A stretch of DNA of 64,000 bases from JAPLUA01 sp964625855 (GTDB lineage: Bacteria; Verrucomicrobiota; Verrucomicrobiia; Limisphaerales; UBA8199): assembly GCA_964625855.1 (NCBI GenBank), contig CAZVFC010000007.1:172804-236803 (forward strand). The letters are read 5' to 3'. The notes under the pieces were generated by a model. The model was given only the letters and a program-made list of their open reading frames with translations, was not told the DNA's origin and did no database searches. The stretch's first letter is position 1; the number at the start of each line of letters is the position of its first letter. Position numbers and translations under genes: made by a program. Below are positions 26,730-35,672 of this stretch, in pieces.

Positions 26730-27800
26730 ATGGCTGAGAAATCCACACCGCCAAAACGGCTTTCGGAGAAGAGCACCAAACAGGAAATGCTGGAGGCCTA
26801 TCAGGCCCTGGCGAAACAACTTGAAGAGAAGCGCGCCGCCGAGCTCGCCCCGGAGCGCCGGCTGGAGGAGAAACGGGCGGAGGAGGCTGTCAAAGTTGCG
26901 ACGGCAGTTGAGCCGGAAGGCATTGACCGCGAAATCGGCCAGCTCAAGGCCGAGATCGGCAAGTTCCTAGCCGATATTTCCGACCGGCTCGCTGCGGAAT
27001 CCGGCAGGTTCCGCAGCATCCAAAAGGCGGTTCAAAGCAAGGAGGCCGAACTCAAAGAGCTTTATGGCATCGAGAAGGGTGCCGTCAGCCTGGCTGCCCT
27101 CCTGGAGGCCCAAAACCAGAAGCGCAGTGACTTTGAAACCCAGATGGCCCGCGAGCGCGAAGAATTGCAGAGCGGGATCACGTTCTTGCGCGCCGAGTGG
27201 GAAAAGGAGAAGCAGACGCACGACGCCCAACTGAAGGAGCGCGATTCCGCGGAAAAGAAGGCGCGGGACCGCGAACGGGAGGAATTCGCTTACGCCTTTA
27301 AGCGCGACCAGCAAGCCATCAAGGACAAGCTGAACGACGAAAAGGCCGCCTTGGAGAAGGAAATCAAGCTCAAGAAGGAAGCCGCCGAGAAAGAACTCGC
27401 CGAACGGGAAAAGGCGATCGCCGAAAGGGAACGCGAGCTGATGGAACTCCGCTCCAAAGCCGCCGCCTTCCCCAAGGAACTGGACGCCGCTCTCAACCAG
27501 GCGGTCAAGGAAGCCAGCGACAAACTCAAGCTGGAAGCCAAGAATCGCGAGGACCTCCTCCGTAAGGAATTTGAAGGAGAGCGCAACGTATTAACCGCCC
27601 GGAACGAGTCGCTGGAAAGGGCTTGCAAGGAACTCAACGCCGCCAACGCGAGACTCGCGCAGCAACTCGAGGCTGCTTACCAGAAGGTGCAGGTCATCGC
27701 TGAGAAGACCGTGGAAGGCACCTCTCAGTCCAGGTCGCTGGCGGAGCTGCAGAAGCTGCTCATTGAGCAAAGCCGAAAGAGCGCGGCAGACAAAGGGTAA
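26730..27800 (+). CDS. Long coiled-coil protein
   Basis: 356 residues, nearly all charged heptad-type sequence rich in Glu, Lys, Arg and Ala, with no signal peptide or membrane segment. A KELYGIEKGAVSLAALLEAQ segment near 110-130 is the only non-coiled part; similar segments occur in uncharacterised bacterial coiled-coil proteins. Several near-identical EREREL/AEKELAERE stretches lie between 210 and 250. Function is not known; a structural or scaffold role in the cytoplasm is possible. Confidence 0.82.
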   Translation: MAEKSTPPKRLSEKSTKQEMLEAYQALAKQLEEKRAAELAPERRLEEKRAEEAVKVATAVEPEGIDREIGQLKAEIGKFLADISDRLAAESGRFRSIQKAVQSKEAELKELYGIEKGAVSLAALLEAQNQKRSDFETQMAREREELQSGITFLRAEWEKEKQTHDAQLKERDSAEKKARDREREEFAYAFKRDQQAIKDKLNDEKAALEKEIKLKKEAAEKELAEREKAIAERERELMELRSKAAAFPKELDAALNQAVKEASDKLKLEAKNREDLLRKEFEGERNVLTARNESLERACKELNAANARLAQQLEAAYQKVQVIAEKTVEGTSQSRSLAELQKLLIEQSRKSAADKG

Positions 27801-28010
27801 TCCCTACGGCCTTGGCTTTGAAAAAAGGACATATAAAAGGGTCCTGCATTACTTGCCTGGGTGCCAGCGTGTCATGGCGGAGGCACCAGCGGAATGTCCT
27901 ATTATTGGACACGCTTCCCTTCAAGGCTCTTGGTCAGGCGGGAGAACGACCCCGGTGATTTATTGCGGAGGTTGAGGACAGATCCCTGAGCCGTCAAATG
28001 CCAGTCAGTC

Positions 28011-28225
28011 TCAAGCCCCCACCAGGAAGCGGTACACGCGCCACAGCGTGGTCAAGGTGACCCGCGGCGGCGGATAGTGCAGCTTGGGATCAGAAGCGAC
28101 CGGTGCAGCATCGGGCGCCGGTGGGTGAAGCAATCGAAGCTGGCCCGACCGTGGTAGGCTCCAAGGCCGCTCTAGCCCAGCCCGCCGAACGGCATTTCCT
28201 GGCCGCTCAGATCAAGTCCCAAGTG
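28011..28225 (-). pseudogene. Remnant of an aldehyde dehydrogenase C-terminus
   Basis: On the minus strand one frame reads LDLSGQEMPFGGLG, a TAG stop (28172-28174), then SGLGAYHGRASFDCFTHRRP and MLHRSLL. This corresponds to the conserved 'LPFGGVGNSGMGAYHGKxSFDTFSHR' end of class 3 aldehyde dehydrogenases. A frameshift near 28090-28100 moves to DPKLHYPPPRVTLTTLWRVY and a normal stop at 28011. About 70 residues remain out of about 470. The stop and frameshift show it is dead. The rest of 27801-28453 has no supported gene. Confidence 0.6.
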
Positions 28226-28453
28226 CCCCTTGACCGGATTGCTAGCCGTGCCGCTTGGCTGGATAATTCCTGGAACCCGCAACGCCTCGGCGCAATTCGG
28301 TGCCTGGCTAAAGTCGGTGGCCGGCTGTCTCAACGGCGCGGATTATGCACGACCCCCAGAGCACGAGTTGGCGGCGCGACCCTGCTGCCAGAATGAGCAA
28401 TGCGCCTGACGGGTGAGGTTTCTGCAACCCCCACCTTCGGGATTAAGTCCTGG

Positions 28454-29722
28454 TTAATGCAGATAACCTGCCTGGGTAAGTGTCGCTTTAGCCCACAAAC
28501 CTTGTGGACCATTATCCCGCTTGCAAGGAGCACCAAACGTCCCGCAGTCGCAGTCGTAACACTTGGGATTTCCCCACCGGCCAATGTAATTACGATACAT
28601 CCACAACGGCCACGGTCGTATTCCCAGACCGGTCATCTCCTTAGAATCGTATGCCTCTACCAAGTTCCAAGTGTCCCACGCGACGCCCTCGCCTGTCTCA
28701 TCCGTTAAGATAATACCCTTCCCGCAACCAACATCGCAGTACTTATGGGCGGAGTCGACATCAAACCACGTGCCATGCCCGTGATAGGCCGCATAAACGA
28801 CTGGATGATCGCCGGTCTTTAATGCTTGGTCCCATAACCGAACCCGCCATCCCAGTTCACAGGTGCCACATCCTCCACCGTGAGCTTCAGTCCGGACCTG
28901 AAACGGCACCCCGTTTGTCAGGACGACAAGCATATGCTCCCAATCTCCGACGTGATTGTCAGACCATCCGCAAGCCACTTCCTTGCCTTGGTTCCAAGGA
29001 TAAAAGGTAAAATAGGCTAGCGCAACCACTCTCGCCACACCGTAATTCTCACCCAAAGGAAGCCAACCTTTATCAACCCAAAAGGCGTAAATTGGGACCG
29101 CATACGTTGAAGGATTAAATCCCGCAAGCCAGGGGAAGTTATCGATAGAGCAGTCGTAATAAGTCATGTTTGGTACAAAAAGCCACCATTCATCCTGCTT
29201 AGTGTTCTCATCATAATAGATAGTGCGAGTCGTATTTGTAATGATGTACTCGACCGACGACGGGAAGCAATCTTCGCTTGGATGAAGCATTATTCGTGGG
29301 GCGTACTGAGTCAGCAATGCAAGCTTTTGTTCGTCCGAATAATTCGTTGTCCCGACGATGATTGCCTGGCCCTTCTCAGGCCAATTGGTCAGCACACACG
29401 GTTTGGTGATTCGTGTGCGTTCCGCCAATTGTCCACCTATTTGAATTGACCCATTTGTTGCTACATAGTAGACACCATCAATTAGCGTGGAATAGGGGTG
29501 TTCCGCTGTGCCCTCGTAAGGGCCGGATATGTTTCCGCTCCAAACACAAACCGCGCTTGGGCCGTCAGCGAGTGCAGTGAAGCCTGACAGAAGGAGCCCC
29601 AGCGAGCATATGAGGACTGATTGGATGGTAGCCTTGAGGAATGGACCTGAGCCACGCCGGGCTAGGAACGGTTGTTCATCACGGCCACGGCAGTGCCGGG
29701 AGATGTTTCCATTGGTAATCAT
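28454..29722 (-). CDS. Vps62-like secreted protein
   Basis: 422 residues. A late signal peptide lies at about 30-53 (SVLICSLGLLLSGFTALA). The body has YAPRIMLHPSEDCFPSSVEY, AYFTFYPWNQGK, NHVGDWEHMLVVL, HPVVYAAYHGHGTWF and AWDTWNLVEA, the order and motifs of the Vps62 (DUF946) family named after a fungal protein. The function of this family in bacteria is not known. The DNA is clearly AT-richer than its surroundings (large parts near 45 percent GC), which suggests acquisition by transfer. The start is the only ATG before the signal peptide. Confidence 0.8.
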   Translation of the reverse strand: MITNGNISRHCRGRDEQPFLARRGSGPFLKATIQSVLICSLGLLLSGFTALADGPSAVCVWSGNISGPYEGTAEHPYSTLIDGVYYVATNGSIQIGGQLAERTRITKPCVLTNWPEKGQAIIVGTTNYSDEQKLALLTQYAPRIMLHPSEDCFPSSVEYIITNTTRTIYYDENTKQDEWWLFVPNMTYYDCSIDNFPWLAGFNPSTYAVPIYAFWVDKGWLPLGENYGVARVVALAYFTFYPWNQGKEVACGWSDNHVGDWEHMLVVLTNGVPFQVRTEAHGGGCGTCELGWRVRLWDQALKTGDHPVVYAAYHGHGTWFDVDSAHKYCDVGCGKGIILTDETGEGVAWDTWNLVEAYDSKEMTGLGIRPWPLWMYRNYIGRWGNPKCYDCDCGTFGAPCKRDNGPQGLWAKATLTQAGYLH

Positions 29723-29759
29723 AACGGTCCTGCGTAGATGCGGTGTAAGATGCTGGTTG

Positions 29760-32249
29760 TCATTGTAGATTGACCAATACCAGCACCAGGCCCTTGCCCT
29801 GGTCGAGCGGGGTCATGGCCTTGCCAATGATCGCGCCGCTGCGGCGCTCTACATCGGTGGCCTTCATGGCGTGGCCTGGGGTGCCCGAGGTGGTGAGGAG
29901 GTCGCCGGGCCGGATGGGCCCGCCAGCATCGGCGTCCGCATAGCAATAGACGCGCCCGCTGAGCGCCACCGGGTGTTTGCCGCTGGCAATAGAATCTTCC
30001 TGCTTGAGCATTAAGCCGGGCTTCACGTTACCGGCACCACTGATAATCCCAGCCACCCTGTGGTCATAAGCCTGGGTAGAAACGCGCAAATCACCCGGCT
30101 TCTCGGGATCGATTGAGACCACCATGCCGGGTATCAGATCACCTGCGCTGGCGATGTTGAAGGGCTCGGCCAAGTCCGAACCGCCGCGGATCGTGAGGAC
30201 ATTCACTGCCGCCTCGCCAGCCACATCGAGTTTGTACTGGGGGTGACCTTCTCCGATGCCGACGTTGCCGGCTCGGGTCAAGACCATCGGCTGCGACCGT
30301 ATTCCATTAGTATCATGACTTGAGAGAAGCAGGCTCCCGGGTGCGGTATCATAGAGGTCATTCGCCCCATTTGCTGTAGACATTATGGTCCAATCGCTGC
30401 CCCCGGGATATGCACTGGTCAAACCAAAAGAGGCACCCAACTCGTTGCTTGATGTTAGCATCATCACCTTGGAGCTCCAAGAAGGGTGGCTTGCCACAAG
30501 AAAGCCAAGGTCGGAGGACAAAAGGCCGCCTGAGACCTTGCTCAACGACGCGCCGTCTGATGCCAGCTTGACGGCACTGACCGACCCATCCGCGGGAGTG
30601 AGGTTGGTGAGGCCAGCGCCGTTGCCCGTGAAGTTGACGGCGGTGACGGTGCCATTGACATCCAGTGCGCTGCCGGGGTTGTTCTTGTTGATGCCCACCC
30701 CGTTCGGCGCGCCGATTAGAAACTGCTGGGGGGCAGTGGATGCAAAATCGTTGGCCCAGTCGCCGTTCCAAACGAAGCTGAGATCATGCCTGGACTTGGC
30801 TGCCCGTCCGGCGGCAAAACTCCACCAGGCGCTTGCCTCATTCGCAGCCCCGCCCGGAATCACCGAGCGATCACCGGTGGCGCTGTTTTGATCCCCTCCG
30901 CTTACCGTCGCCGTGTACCCCGACGCGATATTAAAGCCACCTCCGGCCACTGTCGAACCATTGCCGCTGCTGGTGTTGTTGAAGCCTCCTCCCAGCGTCG
31001 CATCCACGCCACCTGCAACTTCGGTGTCGTTGGCGCGGGTTATCTGCAGATCTATGGCATGGAGCCCCCGTGGGTTGCCGCCGCTGGAGTGGATAGAGTT
31101 GCTAAATGTCAGGCCCGCAGCGAACATCGGCGCGGCAGTGAACGTCTGTCCGACGTTGAGCAGCGCGACGTTGGTGGAGAGCCGGGCGTCAACCACCGTG
31201 CCCGTCAAGTTGGCGGCGGGGACTGAAGTCAACGCGCCGGCTGGCACGGAACCGGTCAGGCTGGCAGCGTTCAAGTTAGTGAGGCCGGCGCCGTTGCCCG
31301 TGAAGGCGGCGGCTGTGACGGAGCCATTGATGCTCAGCGCGCCGCTGTGTGGTTGCTGGCCGAATAACGCGGTCTGGTAATTGGTAACCCAGTAGGAGGA
31401 GAATACTGTGGCGAACATCAGGTCACCGCCCCTACTGCAGCGCCCGCCCGCATACGTATCCTCTGTGCTTGCGTTGAGGTAGCAGTCAAAACAGTCAGCC
31501 AGACTCACTTCAAAGGTGTACTGGGACCCGGCGATAATGGGCGCCGCCAATGCCGTGTATATGCGTCCCGTCGGCTGGTCTGCTGCGGTGCAAAGGAGTG
31601 TTCCGTTAGTCCCTTCGCCATGGTAAAGCTTCAATGTCACCCTGCCTTCACCGAGAAGGTAAATGTAGTAGAGCCAGCCGGACAGGGCGGGGGTAAAGGA
31701 CTGCCACACAGTCTGGCCCTCCCCGAGATAAAGGGGCTCGTAAACATAATTGAGTTGGTCAGTCCGCTCTTGATTAACCTCCGTCCCTTGTGGGGTGACG
31801 GTTAGGCCTGGCATACTGCCGGCCGAGCCCGCCCACGCGGCAAGATCGGCCGAAGCCGCCCGCGTGGCCCAGAGGGCATTGGGGGCGGGAGTGAGCGGCT
31901 GGCGGGGCAACACGGCGTAAGAGGCGCTTGGCTCGTTCGTCCGGGCCAAAATCTCTAGATAACGCAGAGCCCCTTGGAAGACCGCCCCGAAATCCAGGGT
32001 GACGGAGAAGACACCACCGGTGACGGCAACAAAAGACGGGCCGTTCCAGAGGCCGCTGCCGCCAGTAGGGACATCGTAGAGCCCGAACCAGAGTTCGTAC
32101 GTGCCGTTGGCGGGCCCGCTGGCGGTGGTCAGCCGGCCCTGGTAGGTAAACGCGGTGCCCAGAGGAGTCGCGTGTGAGTGGCAGAATCCACCCCCAAGGG
32201 CGGCTGCCACGATCGAGAGGATGAGTCTTACAGATTTGTAGTTGTTCAT
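29760..32249 (-). CDS. Large secreted beta-roll / tail-fibre-like surface protein
   Basis: 829 residues with a signal peptide (about 1-28). The N-terminal 130 residues (FTYQGRLTTASGPANGTYELWFGLYD) are a domain common in secreted Verrucomicrobia proteins. The middle has repeats of GNGAGLTNL and a YadA-head-like stretch (TLGGGFNNTSSGNGSTVAGGGFN, SVIPGGAANEASAWWSFAAG) typical of left-handed beta-rolls in trimeric adhesins and tail fibres. The C-terminus (GGSDLAEPFNI, LDVAG, GRVYCYADADAGGPIRPGDLLTTS) matches domains after fibre shafts. It likely projects from the cell surface. It follows the small gene at 32308-32769 by 58 bases and probably shares its transcript. Confidence 0.88.
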   Translation of the reverse strand: MNNYKSVRLILSIVAAALGGGFCHSHATPLGTAFTYQGRLTTASGPANGTYELWFGLYDVPTGGSGLWNGPSFVAVTGGVFSVTLDFGAVFQGALRYLEILARTNEPSASYAVLPRQPLTPAPNALWATRAASADLAAWAGSAGSMPGLTVTPQGTEVNQERTDQLNYVYEPLYLGEGQTVWQSFTPALSGWLYYIYLLGEGRVTLKLYHGEGTNGTLLCTAADQPTGRIYTALAAPIIAGSQYTFEVSLADCFDCYLNASTEDTYAGGRCSRGGDLMFATVFSSYWVTNYQTALFGQQPHSGALSINGSVTAAAFTGNGAGLTNLNAASLTGSVPAGALTSVPAANLTGTVVDARLSTNVALLNVGQTFTAAPMFAAGLTFSNSIHSSGGNPRGLHAIDLQITRANDTEVAGGVDATLGGGFNNTSSGNGSTVAGGGFNIASGYTATVSGGDQNSATGDRSVIPGGAANEASAWWSFAAGRAAKSRHDLSFVWNGDWANDFASTAPQQFLIGAPNGVGINKNNPGSALDVNGTVTAVNFTGNGAGLTNLTPADGSVSAVKLASDGASLSKVSGGLLSSDLGFLVASHPSWSSKVMMLTSSNELGASFGLTSAYPGGSDWTIMSTANGANDLYDTAPGSLLLSSHDTNGIRSQPMVLTRAGNVGIGEGHPQYKLDVAGEAAVNVLTIRGGSDLAEPFNIASAGDLIPGMVVSIDPEKPGDLRVSTQAYDHRVAGIISGAGNVKPGLMLKQEDSIASGKHPVALSGRVYCYADADAGGPIRPGDLLTTSGTPGHAMKATDVERRSGAIIGKAMTPLDQGKGLVLVLVNLQ

Positions 32250-32307
32250 AACGGAGGATTTCTTGAATGGTTAAGGTGGAAGGTATTATCGAACGACGGG
32301 AGCTGAT

Positions 32308-32769
32308 CTACTGCTTTCGCAGCCGAAGGTAGGTCGGCGCGTCGTTCGGGGAGAATGTCAGGGAAACCTGGTATTCAGTCCCGACGACGACGGGGGTGAC
32401 GGGGACATCGCTCCACCCGGGGCTGGCGGCGAGCCGCTGCTCGAGCAAATAGCCTGTTTGGCCAGTAGGCCAGGAGAGCACAAGGGTACTGGCGTTGATT
32501 AACCTGACGTATAGCCGTGGGCGTTCACTTGGAACCTCAGTCCCCTCGCTGAACTGGCCCCAGTAGCCACCCAAGAGCGTGAAGCCGCCGCCCGCGGCGG
32601 TCAGCGTACCGGCGTCCGGCTGGCCCACCGTGCCGCTCAGAGTGAATTCACCGGCGGAACTCGAGCCGCCTCCGCCGTCCACCGTGTACCAATCAATGCT
32701 CAGGGATTCGGCGGCGCCGGCAAGTGCTGGGCAAGCCAAGCTAAGGAACAGAAGTGTTGTGAGCTTCAT
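32308..32769 (-). CDS. Small secreted protein with IDWYTVDGGGG motif
   Basis: 153 residues with a signal peptide (about 1-19). The core LSIDWYTVDGGGGSSSAGEF, then LSGTVGQPDAG and GGYWG, is a motif widely seen in exported proteins of Verrucomicrobia and Planctomycetes; its role is unknown. The C-terminal 75 residues are the shared tail (LVLSWPTGQTGYLLEQRL, W in GWSDVP, end PTYLRLRKQ). It precedes the fibre-like gene by 58 bases, with a sigma factor gene upstream on the same strand. Confidence 0.82.
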   Translation of the reverse strand: MKLTTLLFLSLACPALAGAAESLSIDWYTVDGGGGSSSAGEFTLSGTVGQPDAGTLTAAGGGFTLLGGYWGQFSEGTEVPSERPRLYVRLINASTLVLSWPTGQTGYLLEQRLAASPGWSDVPVTPVVVGTEYQVSLTFSPNDAPTYLRLRKQ

Positions 32770-32881
32770 AGGGGGCGGCTTTCTTCATGGTTAGGAGTCA
32801 AGGAGACGGTGATTGGCAGGTAACGCTTTCTGTCCCGATCCGATGGTGCTTGTAGCAACCGCGCAACTCGAGGGCTCCTTG

Positions 32882-33823
32882 TCACTTCGTTTCAGAGCAT
32901 TCTGCTGATCCGGGAGCGAGTCTAGCCTGGCCCCGGTGCTTCGACCGCCGTGGGCATTCGGCCCAGGCCGGCAGCGCGGCGCGGGGCCGTGGGAGCGAGA
33001 CCGCGCTTGGCTTTCCCGCAAAAGGACAAGGGCCAGTTGCGAGAGCCTCCTGGCGGGACGGTGTCCAAGCGGTCTCATGCACCTTCACCTGTACAACGGA
33101 TGAGGGGGCTGGTTTTGGACAAACTTTTTCGGACAGGTAGGCTGCCACCGCTGCCTTGAGCAGCGCGCGCGCCCGCTGGATCCGCTTGTGGGCATTGGCG
33201 ACTGTAATGGCCAGTGCTCGGGCAACCTCATCGGGGGAGCAATCCTCGAGAAAGAACAATTGGGCGGCGGGGCGCAGGCCGGGAGGCAAATCGTGGATCG
33301 CGCCCCGAAGGACCTCCTCCAGTTCGTGCAGCAACAGGGTTTCACCGGGGTCCAGGTCGGCCGAGGCGAAGGGCTCATCGCCTTCGGCCGCTGTATCGTT
33401 CATATCCGTCAATTCCCAGCGGCGGCAATGGTCTTCGCGTTGGATGTCGCGACAGACGTTGACCGCCACGCGGCCGAGCCAGGCCTTGAGATTGGTCATC
33501 TGGAGGGCCACGCGCGGCAGCCCGGCTAGCGCCTTTTGCCACACTCGCTCCAGCGCATCCTCAGCGTCGGCACGCCGGCCATCCAGGTAGTGGGAGCAGA
33601 GCTGAAACAGAAAGTCGCGGTGTGCTAGCCAGAGCAGCCAGAAGGCGCCCGGATCACCCTGCGCAAAGCAACGGAGCAAGAGTGGCTCGGGGGCGCCGGG
33701 CGCCAGCCAGAGGGTGCTGTTTGCCCAGGAACTACTATGGACAGGAATTTGCTTTGCTCCGACCCCGCATCGGCATAGCGCTGCGCGGGTGAGGGACAAT
33801 TGTGTTCTTCCCGTCACATTCAT
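32882..33823 (-). CDS. ECF-like RNA polymerase sigma factor
   Basis: 313 residues from the ATG at 33823 (33853 is also possible). The sigma region 2-like part runs from PEPLLLRCFAQGDPGAFWLLW through YLDGRRADAEDALERVWQKAL to NLKAWLGRVAVNVCRD. Region 4 shows DLPPGLRPAAQLFFLEDCSPDEVARALAIT with an HTH and NAHKRIQRARALLK. About 80 residues of low-complexity basic tail follow, beyond the usual ECF length. No anti-sigma gene is adjacent. The two downstream genes encode exported proteins, which may be targets. Confidence 0.85.
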   Translation of the reverse strand: MNVTGRTQLSLTRAALCRCGVGAKQIPVHSSSWANSTLWLAPGAPEPLLLRCFAQGDPGAFWLLWLAHRDFLFQLCSHYLDGRRADAEDALERVWQKALAGLPRVALQMTNLKAWLGRVAVNVCRDIQREDHCRRWELTDMNDTAAEGDEPFASADLDPGETLLLHELEEVLRGAIHDLPPGLRPAAQLFFLEDCSPDEVARALAITVANAHKRIQRARALLKAAVAAYLSEKVCPKPAPSSVVQVKVHETAWTPSRQEALATGPCPFAGKPSAVSLPRPRAALPAWAECPRRSKHRGQARLAPGSAECSETK

Positions 33824-33893
33824 TAACCACCAAGTTAGGCTGATAATAGGCAACGGGCCGGCCCAGAGTCAACAGAAGAGTCAAGAAAATGTC

Positions 33894-34355
33894 GTGCAGA
33901 AAATCGCCTTTCAGGAGGCCAAGGAGCTGGAACTGGCCGCTTCTCTAGGTGGCCGCTGGCGGGTGGACATTGTTCCTGGCCGGTTTGGCTGGTATGCCCG
34001 TCCTATCAAGCTGTGCCACAACCCCGGCTGCAATCGCCCGCGAGCAAAGCACAGTGAATACTGCTCCAAGTGCCTTCCGGGGCCTGGTGCGGACAGCCCC
34101 AGCCCGGCTGCCACCGGCGGCGGACACTACGAAGGCCGCGCCCACCGATCAGCAGATGCGAGCGCAGAAAGAAAGCAAATCTCGTTTCGTTTGACTCATC
34201 GCCATGCCTACGCGCTCCCAGGCGCTTTCTATATCACAGATTTTGAACCTTTCCCTTTGCGAAGAAATGGCCATGTTGCAGGCGCTCTTTTGACAACCAC
34301 CCCCCATTGCTTATGCCTGACATTGACCAGCAGCCCTGTTCGCCGGGGTTTTTGA
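33894..34355 (+). CDS. Doubtful small ORF with a Cys-rich motif
   Basis: From a GTG at 33894 the frame gives 153 residues. Only the first 60 look protein-like: AFQEAKELELAASLGGRW, then KLCHNPGCNRPRAKHSEYC and SKC, a CxxxC-CxxC pattern that could bind zinc. The remaining 90 residues look random. The gap 33854-34373 has no better candidate. Either a short gene with a wrong or mutated end, or chance. Confidence 0.25.
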   Translation: MQKIAFQEAKELELAASLGGRWRVDIVPGRFGWYARPIKLCHNPGCNRPRAKHSEYCSKCLPGPGADSPSPAATGGGHYEGRAHRSADASAERKQISFRLTHRHAYALPGAFYITDFEPFPLRRNGHVAGALLTTTPHCLCLTLTSSPVRRGF

Positions 34356-34373
34356 CCCGACAGTCGTGTGATT

Positions 34374-35585
34374 ATGATTAGTAAAAAGGAGACCCGGTTC
34401 CTGTTATTCCTGTCCGCATTACTGACGACTCAGGTCTTGGCTGGCGAGACACTTGTTCGCTCTGTCACCCTGGACACACCGTTGAAGGCATCGGGGGATG
34501 GGACGGATTGGATGCAAGCTCGTGCGGCGGCGATCCCCGGCACCTCGGCGATGCCTGCTGTAGTCATTACCCTCCAGAAACTGGACCAGGCGGGCACGCA
34601 CATGTACCACGGTCTGGCGGCCATGTGGAGCGACGATTTGGGCAAAACCTGGAAGGGGCCCGAGCCGCAACCGTCGTTGGACCGTCACACGCACACCAAC
34701 AATCTGCTGGAAGCGCCGGTGGATATGACACCACAACTGCACAAGCAGACAGGAAAGGTATTAGTAACCGGCGCGACCTTTTGGCTGGATCCGGTAAAGC
34801 GCCGGAATGTTGGCAGCGTCAGCCATACGGCGTACACAGTGGGCGATCCCAGGACCCGCCAATGGGGTCCTTGGCAGCGGCTGGCCATGCCACCGGGGCC
34901 GAAATTCCATTTTGCGCGAGCCGGCTGCACCCAGCGAGTAGATTTGCCCAACGGTGACGTTTTGCTTCCGATCTATTTCCGGGCACAGGGCGGTGAATAC
35001 GGTTACTCCACCGTCGTGCGGTGTTCGTTTGACGGCTCCACCCTTCGCTATGTTGAGCATGGCACCGAACTGACGGTCACCAACGCGAGTCCCAAGTCCC
35101 GCAAGGGCGCGGGCGAGCCGTCGTTGACACGATTTGGCGGCAAGTTCTACCTGACCCTCCGCAATGATGAGCGCGGTTATGTGGCGACCAGCAAAGACGG
35201 GTTACACTTTGGCCAGCCCAGGCCATGGTGCTTCGATGACGGGTCGGAACTGGGAAGCTACAACACGCAACAGCACTGGGTAACGCACTCGGAGGGGCTA
35301 TACCTGAGCTACACCCGGCGCGGGGCAAACAATGATAATGTGTTTCGGCATCGCGCGCCGTTGTTCCTCGCGCGAGTGGACCCGGAACGGTTGGTGGTCG
35401 AACGCAAGACCGAACGCATCTTGCTGCCCAACCTGGGGCAACCCTTTGGCAATTTCGGAGTGTGCCACGTGACGCCGGAAGAGACCTGGGTGGTTGATTG
35501 CCTGCGGTTTGCGCCGGCCAGCCAGCCCAGCCTGTATATCGCGAGGATTCACTGGGCGAAGCCAAACCGCCTGGTCCAGCAGTAA
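34374..35585 (+). CDS. Sialidase-superfamily (BNR-like) secreted protein
   Basis: 403 residues; the ATG at 34374 (a GTG lies two codons earlier) begins a signal peptide ending near VLA-GE. It has one clear Asp box (SDDLGKTW) and further propeller-like blades (GEPSLTRFGGKFYLTLR, ATSKDGLHFG). The RIP motif of GH33 is absent, so it is probably a six-bladed propeller of the sialidase superfamily with altered or unknown specificity. It is on the plus strand at the edge of the sialidase locus, opposite to the ten-gene run, so separately transcribed. Confidence 0.75.
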   Translation: MISKKETRFLLFLSALLTTQVLAGETLVRSVTLDTPLKASGDGTDWMQARAAAIPGTSAMPAVVITLQKLDQAGTHMYHGLAAMWSDDLGKTWKGPEPQPSLDRHTHTNNLLEAPVDMTPQLHKQTGKVLVTGATFWLDPVKRRNVGSVSHTAYTVGDPRTRQWGPWQRLAMPPGPKFHFARAGCTQRVDLPNGDVLLPIYFRAQGGEYGYSTVVRCSFDGSTLRYVEHGTELTVTNASPKSRKGAGEPSLTRFGGKFYLTLRNDERGYVATSKDGLHFGQPRPWCFDDGSELGSYNTQQHWVTHSEGLYLSYTRRGANNDNVFRHRAPLFLARVDPERLVVERKTERILLPNLGQPFGNFGVCHVTPEETWVVDCLRFAPASQPSLYIARIHWAKPNRLVQQ

Positions 35586-35672
35586 ACCGTGCCAGGCTGA
35601 ATGCCTGTCTGCCCGCGGACGCCCCCAAGGGCCAGGAGCCGGGTTGGGGTTGTATTGCTCCCCCCGCCCTTG

